11,184 nucleotides of DNA from Clostridia bacterium. GTDB lineage: Bacteria > Bacillota_A > Clostridia > Christensenellales > CAG-138. Position 1 is the first letter of the stretch; every line of letters begins with the position of its first letter. A program made the position numbers and the translations under genes. Positions 1 to 5,088 of this stretch are shown in pieces. The notes under the pieces are model-generated. The model searched no databases. It saw nothing but the letters and a program-made list of their open reading frames with translations, and was not told the origin of the DNA. The stretch covers positions 1-11,184 of the forward strand of contig JAFUDD010000458.1 in the NCBI GenBank assembly GCA_017459315.1. The letters are read 5' to 3'.

Positions 1-160
1 ATCCATCTATTCGGAAATTCAGTACAAGTTGATCTGGAATAAATGGATGAGTTTCCACTTCGGATCAAGTTGAGCCGAAGTTCCACCGATACAATCAACT
101 TCCTGCCAAGTTGGCAGGAAGTTGGAAATTATTCCCAAGTTGGGAATAATTTTTCTCCGG

Positions 161-197
161 ATCGCAACTTCGTCCCATCATGGGGCGAAGTTGCGAT
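161..197. repeat. Longest palindrome of the array
   Basis: This inverted repeat has 18-bp arms around a single central C (position 179), inner core CCCAT-C-ATGGG, and one T/G mismatch at 173/185. It differs from its neighbours at 96-124 and 126-152 in having the CAT-N-ATG centre, yet its outer arm shares CAACTTC with the arm of 96-124. Confidence 0.9.
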
Positions 198-603
198 GCT
201 GCAACGATCCAGCACAAAAACTTGTGATCAAGTTGAGCCAAGTACCTAAACCGATAAAAGGTCACATTGAAAAAGTCTCGCCAAGTTGACGAGACTTTTA
301 ATGCACCTTGTCGGGAATGCTTGCGTGCAGATGCCATATAAAACCTGGGCCATGATGGTCCAAGTTTTTACTTCATCCCAACTTTGGATGAAATTCCACT
401 GTGTACGGTTCCTGTCGAACTGATCCACATTATAAATTCATCCCAACTTGGGATGAATTATCACCATTTGAAATGTGTCCCAAATTGGGACGCATTTCCG
501 TTCTTCATTTATCTGCTAGTGTGCCGAAAAACATATCTGACTCGGATTCATTTTTTCATAGGAAAGTATATCAAACAAAAAACTCTGGCCATGATGGCCA
601 GAA

Positions 604-654
604 TTTCTCTGCTAATGTTATTCCTGCGATCTAAACGGCGCGCCGGCAGAGAAA
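604..654. repeat. Long-loop inverted repeat between two array palindromes
   Basis: TTTCTCTGC at 604-612 is perfectly complementary to GCAGAGAAA at 646-654. The 33-base loop contains a perfect CGGCGCGCCG palindrome at 637-646. The stem shares bases with the palindromes at 580-606 and 652-678, so the structures would compete or stack. This copy lacks the CAA-N-TTG centre and is of a different kind from the rest of the array. Confidence 0.6.
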
Positions 655-735
655 CGGTGACCATGACGGTCACCGTTTTGTCATCGGCTGTTCCCTCTAC
701 TATAACAAGACATTTCCGATCCAAAATTGTTCCTT

Positions 736-761
736 CTTTTTGAAAATATCAAAAAGTTTTT
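736..761 (+). terminator. AT-rich hairpin with T tail
   Basis: CTTTTTGA (736-743) and TCAAAAAG (749-756) form an 8-bp stem with a 5-base loop, followed by TTTTT. The form fits a weak intrinsic terminator for plus-strand transcription leaving the palindrome array. The stem holds only two G-C pairs, so termination may be poor. The rest of 680-853 shows no gene, promoter or further repeat that I can support. Confidence 0.35.
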
Positions 762-853
762 ATAAAGCCTCTTTTCCAGCCAATTACAGCCCTTTGCCAA
801 TACAAGTTTACGCAGAAGAGACGGATAGATTAAACGACCGGAATGGTGCCTCT

Positions 854-1492
854 CTACTTCTCAATCAAGTCCTCGATGCTGCAGCCGAGCGCCTTTGCCA
901 GTCGAAGCAGAGTTTCCACGCTTGCCTTGTTGATGTCCTTGCGACGTTGCTCATACATCTGAATGGAACGGAGCGTTACGCCGGACTGTTTGGCAAGCTC
1001 CGCCTGCGAAAAGCCATACGCGCTGCGGATGCGCTTCAGATTGGTTTCCGGGAAGCGTTCCCGCATACGCGTCTCGGCAACATCCGCGAATTTGGAAACA
1101 TCCGCCTCATGGAGCGTATCATAAAGGCGCAACAGATCGGAATACGGAAGCGCCTGAAAGATCTCGCTATATGATCGCGCCGAATACCACTGATAATACG
1201 CGACCGCCCAGCCGATCCAGTATTCCTTTGATCGACCGAAATGCGTAGGCGGCACGGCGTCCGGCAGCCGGCCGGTGGTCTCCTCGATGACTTCCGCCGC
1301 AATCTCAATGCCGCTCTTTCCCGCAAGGATGGCAGGCTCGCCGTTTTCCATCCGCTTGCATAGCGTGCTTGCGACAAAGAGCTTGGCAAAATCCGCACCG
1401 GGGATTTTGCATGCATTGACCGCGTAATCAAAGGCGTCGCCCAACGCGGACTGGGCATTATGCAGATAGATTTCTCGGTATGCGCGGATCAT
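854..1492 (-). CDS. XRE-family HTH protein, probable antitoxin/repressor
   Basis: A 212-residue protein. Residues about 151-210 form a clear helix-turn-helix of the Cro/CI (XRE) type, with the sequence around FSQAELAKQSGVTLRSIQ giving the two HTH helices. Residues 1-110 form a separate helical domain with a GKSGIE motif near 58-63, which I associate with antitoxin-like proteins beside DUF3990 genes (family memory, not checked). The start is fixed by a strong AGGAGGAG site 9 bases before the ATG. Its first 35 bp overlap the end of the upstream DUF3990 gene in another frame, which implies translational coupling. Likely role: binds and neutralises the DUF3990 protein and represses the shared promoter, probably at the inverted repeat 2178-2193. 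The role is inferred from gene order and domains. No intrinsic terminator is visible directly downstream. Confidence 0.85.
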   Translation of the reverse strand: MIRAYREIYLHNAQSALGDAFDYAVNACKIPGADFAKLFVASTLCKRMENGEPAILAGKSGIEIAAEVIEETTGRLPDAVPPTHFGRSKEYWIGWAVAYYQWYSARSYSEIFQALPYSDLLRLYDTLHEADVSKFADVAETRMRERFPETNLKRIRSAYGFSQAELAKQSGVTLRSIQMYEQRRKDINKASVETLLRLAKALGCSIEDLIEK

Positions 1493-2150
1493 CGTTGGTA
1501 ACTCCTCCTCTTATGATATCCTGAATATACAGCCCGTCGGCTTCCTCTTCGAGGATATCCAGATAGGTCTGGTTTGCTTCCTCGTCCCGTGCCTTTCGCA
1601 GCACATAGTATGCGTCCTTCTCCGCAACCTCAAACCCTTCATATTTGAGTTTGGAAAACGCAAACTTGGACTTGATCACGATCTGCTCTCCGAGCTTGCC
1701 GAGCCGCATCGCGCGGGAAAGCTGTTCCACGGTGATCGCGTTGTTCAGGAACGCTTCCGCGTAGTCGAAATAGGAATCGTCCGCGCGATAGCCGATGATC
1801 ACGTCATAGGCATTGACGTTGACGCCGAAATGCTCGATCAGATACCGTTTTGCCCGTCTTGCCACCGGCGTTTTGATGGAGAACAGGCGGTGTTCCACAA
1901 GAATCGCCATCCAGTTGAGGATCGTGTAATCGGGGCTGTTCAGTCGCAGGATCGTCAAAAATTCGGTGTCCAGCGTATAGCGGTTACAAAAGCCATCCCG
2001 CAGAGAAGAAACCGCCCACTCTTTCGCAAGGTCGCTGCTCTCGGTGCAGTAAAAGCCGAGGCCGAAATCATTGTGCTGTTTGCCTTCGCCAAAGGTCGGC
2101 ATCACAATGTCGCGCTCCGAGCCATGATAGTTTGTCCGTAACTGTTCCAT
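1458..2150 (-). CDS. DUF3990 protein, putative ADP-ribosyltransferase-like toxin
   Basis: A 230-residue protein. The N-terminus carries YHGS (8-11) and DFGLGFYCT (28-36), the signature of DUF3990 (PF13151), a family I recall being placed with ADP-ribosyltransferase folds. His9, Tyr34 and the GEQI stretch near 154-157 would correspond to the H-Y-[E/Q] NAD-binding and catalytic positions of such enzymes; this assignment is inferred. Residues about 70-150 are helical and include AITVEQLSRAMRLGKLGEQ. Residues about 185-230 form an acidic tail that may contact the partner. A GGAGG site 8 bases before the ATG and a near-consensus promoter support the start. It is the first gene of a two-gene operon and overlaps the XRE gene by 35 bp. 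Substrate and toxicity are unknown; a housekeeping or phage-defence role cannot be excluded. Confidence 0.82.
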   Translation of the reverse strand: MEQLRTNYHGSERDIVMPTFGEGKQHNDFGLGFYCTESSDLAKEWAVSSLRDGFCNRYTLDTEFLTILRLNSPDYTILNWMAILVEHRLFSIKTPVARRAKRYLIEHFGVNVNAYDVIIGYRADDSYFDYAEAFLNNAITVEQLSRAMRLGKLGEQIVIKSKFAFSKLKYEGFEVAEKDAYYVLRKARDEEANQTYLDILEEEADGLYIQDIIRGGVTNDDPRIPRNLSA

Positions 2151-2173
2151 CGCATGATCCTCCGTTTATCTGC

Positions 2174-2202
2174 ATTATATCACCGTGGTGATAGTCAGTC
2201 AA
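2174..2202 (-). promoter_or_regulatory. Sigma-A promoter of the DUF3990-XRE operon
   Basis: On the minus strand, TTGACT (2202-2197) is followed by a 17-base spacer and a perfect TATAAT (2179-2174). The predicted start near 2167 leaves a short leader of about 17 bases that contains the GGAGG site. The -35 box begins only about 12 bp after the stop of the upstream gene, so the operon can be expressed independently of it. Confidence 0.85.
2178..2193. promoter_or_regulatory. Candidate operator inside the promoter spacer
   Basis: TATCACC-GT-GGTGATA is a perfect inverted repeat with 7-bp arms and a 2-base centre, lying between -35 and -10 and touching the -10 box. A dimeric repressor bound here would block RNA polymerase. 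The downstream XRE protein is the obvious candidate (autoregulation by inference). Confidence 0.7.
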
Positions 2203-2213
2203 GATAGAAATCC

Positions 2214-3128
2214 TCAAATGATCTTCGCTTCGCTGAACCCGAAGTCCTCACCCACAAATCGCTCGTATGCCTTGCCAACTTTTCGGATGCGTTTCAAAAC
2301 CGCACTGTGCGTCCGGTAGCCGAGCGCCTTTGCGATCTCCTCCAGCGTTCTGCCCTTCAGCCGCAGTGCCATGATCTTTTGATCCGTTTCGGGCAACGTT
2401 TGCAAAAACCGTTCCGCGTCGATCTTCGCGGCGGTTTCATTCTCAAACTCCGAATGTTCGTTCGACCGGAACAGCCCGTCCTCCACGCCGTCTACGATCT
2501 CATAGATACGAAGCGCCTCGTGCGACAGCGTTATCGGGTGCTTGGTCCGCGTGTGATACCATCGCTTCAGAAAGTCCGACTTCTGCCAGCTATACCGCCA
2601 CTCGTCGAAATCCTCAAAGCACGGATTCTTTTGCGTATAGGTCAGCCATTCGGCATAGCCGTCCCGCCACATGACGTTCGGAACGGCGATCGAGAGGAAA
2701 TGATCGACGGTCTCATACGGCACAAACCCGAACGGCGTTGTCCGATGCTGCTCCGTTGCATCAAGCCATTGCGAAAAGGTATAAAGCAATCCAAGGTCGT
2801 TCAGCTCGTTGATCCAAAGCGAGGCAGCGTGCGCGACGCGCCAGCAGGGACTGAACCCGGACCAGTCCTCCATCCGACCCTCCAGCCCCATGTTCGGCCA
2901 CGCCATATAGGCGTAGGCGTCGATGATGCACTGAAAAAAGAGGTCGCTTTCGATCTGCCGGATGACCTCCCGATCCCCCAGCAGCGCGGCGCGCGTCCGC
3001 GGCAATCCATACATTTCCTTCCCGCAGCGCCGCAGCAGCTCCTCCGGGATCATCAGAAACGCCGGAATAAACTCCGCATTATGGAAGCCCGTGCAGCTTC
3101 CATCCTTTCTTTTGACCATAATCGGCAT
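2214..3128 (-). CDS. Unknown protein with C-terminal sigma-70 region 4-like HTH
   Basis: From the chosen start the product has 304 residues. Residues about 240-292 (LPETDQKIMALRLKGRTLEE, then IAKALGYRTHSAVLKRIRKV) look like a sigma-70 region 4 or LuxR-like helix-turn-helix. The first ~235 residues are rich in Trp, Tyr and Phe and match no domain I recognise; no region 2 of a sigma factor is seen, so this is probably not a working sigma factor. The ATG at 3128 is preceded by AAAGGGTGG at good spacing. An upstream in-frame ATG at 3158 would add 10 residues but lacks a ribosome site. It ends 63 bp before the DUF3990 gene on the same strand. A role as DNA-binding regulator of the island is inference. 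A long open frame on the opposite strand is a shadow. Confidence 0.72.
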   Translation of the reverse strand: MPIMVKRKDGSCTGFHNAEFIPAFLMIPEELLRRCGKEMYGLPRTRAALLGDREVIRQIESDLFFQCIIDAYAYMAWPNMGLEGRMEDWSGFSPCWRVAHAASLWINELNDLGLLYTFSQWLDATEQHRTTPFGFVPYETVDHFLSIAVPNVMWRDGYAEWLTYTQKNPCFEDFDEWRYSWQKSDFLKRWYHTRTKHPITLSHEALRIYEIVDGVEDGLFRSNEHSEFENETAAKIDAERFLQTLPETDQKIMALRLKGRTLEEIAKALGYRTHSAVLKRIRKVGKAYERFVGEDFGFSEAKII

Positions 3129-3158
3129 TCCGACCACCCTTTCTCGAACATGCTTCAT

Positions 3159-3358
3159 TCATCGTATCTTCAGTATAAACTGTTTGCTGTCCGATAAAGG
3201 GGATTTCCACGGAATATTTTTATCAATATCTATATACGCGAACAAATCTCTCCATCTTATAGAAGACACTTTTATAGTGATTATAAAAATGAGCTGTTTT
3301 GAATACAAAAATGCTTTCCGCCTTGAAATATTAGTCGATTTACCATAAGCTGGATGAA
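3159..3358. other. AT-rich intergenic region with one inverted repeat
   Basis: This stretch is far richer in A and T than the flanking genes. TTTTATA (3270-3276) and TATAAAA (3282-3288) form a 7-bp inverted repeat that could be an operator or a weak hairpin. A TATACT at 3177-3172 on the minus strand may be the -10 box of the gene to the left, but no good -35 box is at the right distance. Nothing else is supported. Confidence 0.4.
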
Positions 3359-3682
3359 TTGTTTATTGATCCGGTCAATATTTGTCGTTATATTGCGATG
3401 TATGCTTCAAATCCAATTGTACTCACAGGGCCGAAAGAACGAACCTGGGTTTTTTCCAACGAATATCAAAGTTTTCTTAGCGATGCCCGGATCTCTGAAA
3501 CGTTAGAACAACTGCTCAAGTCTCAGGAATTCTTCAAATTAACTAAAAGTCTCCAGACGACAATGGCTGCTTATAAGGTTTGGACATCAAAGAAAAAAAG
3601 CAATATTGATCAAGTCTCAGAAAAGGATATTAATGAGCAAATGAAAAACTGGAAAAACAGATATATAAACGATATACAATGA
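3359..3682 (+). CDS. Hypothetical protein, probably truncated or frameshifted
   Basis: A 107-residue soluble, charged product from a TTG codon. The frame is open back to 3335, adding residues SIYHKLDE before the TTG, and no good ATG or ribosome site precedes it. A short frame 3289-3348, starting at ATG and ending in RLEILVDLP, overlaps it in another phase. Reading one into the other across 3335-3348 would give a continuous protein, so this may be the main part of a frameshifted gene. I do not recognise the family. The middle (KERTWVFSNEYQSFLSDA) and C-terminal half look helical and well formed rather than random. Base composition is AT-rich, unlike the neighbours, which suggests transfer. It ends 28 bp before the terminator at 3711-3740 and faces tnpV. 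Confidence 0.45.
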   Translation: MFIDPVNICRYIAMYASNPIVLTGPKERTWVFSNEYQSFLSDARISETLEQLLKSQEFFKLTKSLQTTMAAYKVWTSKKKSNIDQVSEKDINEQMKNWKNRYINDIQ

Positions 3683-3710
3683 TCTGCTATATCAAAAAGA
3701 ATGATTTGAA

Positions 3711-3740
3711 AACGCCCGAAGCGAGTACGCTTCAGGCGTT
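3711..3740. terminator. Bidirectional terminator between convergent genes
   Basis: AACGCCCGAAGCG and CGCTTCAGGCGTT form a 13-bp stem with one mismatch and a 4-base loop. On the minus strand it is followed by TTTTC, fitting an intrinsic terminator for tnpV. On the plus strand the tail is weaker. It lies between the stops of the two convergent genes. Confidence 0.8.
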
Positions 3741-3757
3741 ACTGTTTCACGTGGCGG

Positions 3758-4111
3758 TTACTCTCCGTAAACCACTTCCCGTATAACGATCTCCTCCGCT
3801 CTGTTGCGGATGCTGTTCATGCGGCGGAGCCATTCCATTGGATTTACGGCTTTCAGGCGTTCAGTGACACCTTCGGCGTGTGCCATTCGGGAAACGATGG
3901 ATTCCATTTGCTCCATTGCCGTGCAGTCAATTTTGAGAAGGTGATCGGCCAGTTTGCCGGAGAGAACGAGCGCGGTCATCGTGCCGTCGTGCTGCTGCTC
4001 CAGGAAACGCTTTCGCATCCTGCCGTACTTGCCGATGGGCATATCGGGCGTGGGATCAAGAACCAGATTCGGGATCTGAATATTGCCGACCGTGGTATAT
4101 GTGATGTTCAT
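3758..4111 (-). CDS. tnpV: TnpV family transposon-encoded protein
   Basis: The 117-residue product matches the TnpV family (PF14198) in length and pattern: N-terminal NITYTTVGN, the highly typical IGKYGRMRKRFLEQ near 26-39, LSGKLADHLLKID, then a C-terminal NPMEWLRRMNSIRNRAEEIV. The family is known from Clostridial elements such as Tn4451, where its role is undefined; it is not itself a recombinase. The start is certain from an AAGGAGGTG ribosome site 5 bases upstream. No transposase, relaxase or serine recombinase is present beside it, so it is probably a remnant of an integrated element. Confidence 0.9.
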   Translation of the reverse strand: MNITYTTVGNIQIPNLVLDPTPDMPIGKYGRMRKRFLEQQHDGTMTALVLSGKLADHLLKIDCTAMEQMESIVSRMAHAEGVTERLKAVNPMEWLRRMNSIRNRAEEIVIREVVYGE

Positions 4112-4125
4112 CTTGGCACCTCCTT

Positions 4126-4380
4126 AATGAATCCTGTTCACTTCGCGCGGGGACTGCCTGCGCTGCACGGAAACGCGCGTCCCGAGCAAAATCGGAAGGT
4201 GTAATTTTGCGTACTCCGTCACGTCCCTCGCCGCTACCAAACAAAAGACCACCGATGGGTGGTCTTTTTGTTTGGTCGTGACGGGACAGCGAGAACGGGC
4301 GCAAAGCGTCCGTTCGGTAACGAAGCAAAGCGAAGTTCTCGGCATCCTTTCCGCTGTCGTTGCAATCGAAAGGATGCCGT
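4126..4380. other. Structured GC-rich noncoding region upstream of tnpV
   Basis: Three strong hairpins lie in series: 4237-4275 (separate entry), about 4293-4316 (10-bp arms around AAA, one mismatch) and 4340-4379 (12-bp perfect stem with a 16-base loop, arms starting CGGCATCC). CCGTCACG near 4216-4223 and CGTGACGG near 4277-4284 add an outer arm around the first hairpin. No open frame here looks genuine. Such structure beside tnpV would suit a mobile-element end, transfer origin or regulatory RNA leader, but no known site is recognised. Confidence 0.55.
4237..4275. terminator. Strong bidirectional terminator-like hairpin
   Basis: GACCACC (4247-4253) pairs with GGTGGTC (4258-4264) around a GATG loop. 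The A-run before and T-run after extend the pairing through CCAAAC/GTTTGG with one bulged T. It has the form of an intrinsic terminator in both directions. No plus-strand gene ends just upstream, so its client may lie in the lost part of the element, or it insulates tnpV. Confidence 0.75.
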
Positions 4381-4660
4381 ATCAGATCGCCGCTACCATC
4401 GCAAAAAGCCTAAATCAGGACTTTTTTCTTGCTTTTGAAGCTATCTTTTTATCAGTGTATTTTGCCTTGCCCTCTAAAGAATCCTTTTCTGCTGAAAGAA
4501 AGTTTGTCATGAATAGTTTTCAAGTATCGTGCAATAGTATCCGTTTGGCTTTTACTCTTTTCTTATAAAAAGAAGACGGACGCCGAATAACTCCGTGCGC
4601 CCGCCTATGGAGGAGGAAGAAACGTGTCGATGCGATTCATGCACCGAAGCGTCCTCAAGC
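4381..4660. other. Intergenic region without a supported gene
   Basis: The first ~185 bases are AT-rich and hold no convincing frame. A plus-strand AGGAGGAAGAAAC lies ahead of a GTG at 4624, but the frame behind it runs antisense through two well-supported genes. On the minus strand, TCTTCTTTTT (about 4576-4567) follows a weak ACGGA/TCCGT stem and could be a second terminator for the GH3 operon. Confidence 0.4.
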
Positions 4661-4668
4661 TCGGAAAA

Positions 4669-4682
4669 CGCCGATCCCGGCG
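4669..4682 (-). terminator. Possible terminator of the GH3 operon
   Basis: CGCCG and CGGCG form a 5-bp GC stem with a 4-base loop. On the minus strand it is followed by TTTTCC, 28 bp after the stop of the membrane-protein gene. The short stem makes this a weak call. Confidence 0.4.
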
Positions 4683-4709
4683 CTCTCCTGTTATGTCCTT
4701 TTTGCTCTA

Positions 4710-5087
4710 TCAAGACGGATCGACATCGCCGTTCATAAAGCAGGCAATGCAGCCGAGAATGCCGCAAATCAGATATACGCCCGCAAAGGTCATGCCGAGC
4801 GCGGCGTTGCCGCCAATGAAATTGACGCCGTTCCACACGTCCGAAAGGCTCGGCAGCGCGACGCGCAGCACAAGTCCGAACGCGGCGGCATACAAGGCTG
4901 TGGGCAGGATCGGTGCAAAGACGAGTTTGGTTTTGAGCGGAAGCAGCGTTATGACTGCGCCGCCAAGCGCAAGACCGAACGCGAGCCACGAAAATGTGCG
5001 ATCTCCACGGTCAAGAACCAGATACAAAACGCTGCCGAGCAAGGCAATCGCCGCAGCGATCAAAAGCACGAGATTTCTTTTTTTCAT
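4710..5087 (-). CDS. Small four-helix membrane protein of the GH3 operon
   Basis: A 125-residue hydrophobic protein beginning MKKRNLVLL. Four membrane segments are visible: about 5-23, 33-52, 57-80 and 90-113. The start is chosen from an AAAAGGAGGG site 8 bases upstream and because longer forms would run back into the GH3 gene in another frame. The ATG lies 1 bp after the GH3 stop, and the ribosome site sits inside the end of GH3, so translation is likely coupled. I know no function. It may assist membrane placement or stability of the GH3 enzyme (inference). It contains no catalytic or transporter motif. Confidence 0.8.
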   Translation of the reverse strand: MKKRNLVLLIAAAIALLGSVLYLVLDRGDRTFSWLAFGLALGGAVITLLPLKTKLVFAPILPTALYAAAFGLVLRVALPSLSDVWNGVNFIGGNAALGMTFAGVYLICGILGCIACFMNGDVDPS

Positions 5088-5088
5088 C

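Larger units (their letters stand above)
1..678. repeat. Array of at least 13 dissimilar short palindromes (hairpin array)
   Basis: The region contains odd-length palindromes at 16-40, 57-81, 96-124, 126-152, 161-197, 220-243, 271-299, 340-368, 370-394, 435-459, 470-498, 580-606 and 652-678. Those at 96-124, 126-152 and 435-459 are perfect. The longest, 161-197, has 18-bp arms with one mismatch. All share one of two centres, CAA-N-TTG (nine copies, some with G, C or A in the middle) or CAT-N-ATG (four, one as CATGACG). Outer arms differ in sequence from copy to copy while pairing is kept. Centres lie 28 to 109 bp apart with no fixed period. Several have A-rich left and T-rich right flanks (126-152, 271-299, 340-368, 652-678) and resemble bidirectional terminators. 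No tandem coding unit, spacer family or attC core is visible. The function is unknown; structured DNA or RNA, a protein-binding array or a repeat nursery are all open. The array may extend left of the window. Confidence 0.88.

Noticed and set aside
1..678. CRISPR or integron cassette array
   Set aside because: There is no constant repeat with regular spacers, no cas genes, no integrase and no attC core or cassette genes between the palindromes.
43..743. Several overlapping plus- and minus-strand frames of 60-119 codons across the palindrome array
   Set aside because: They have no ribosome sites, change frame between repeats and owe their similarity to the palindromes.
2307..3197. 296-codon plus-strand frame antisense to the HTH gene
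   Set aside because: The minus-strand product has a recognisable HTH and fits the operon direction. The plus frame has no domain or ribosome site and is a GC-rich shadow.
4272..4568. 98-codon plus-strand frame starting in the terminator arm
   Set aside because: It starts inside a hairpin, spans the structured region and AT-rich DNA, lacks a ribosome site and resembles no family.
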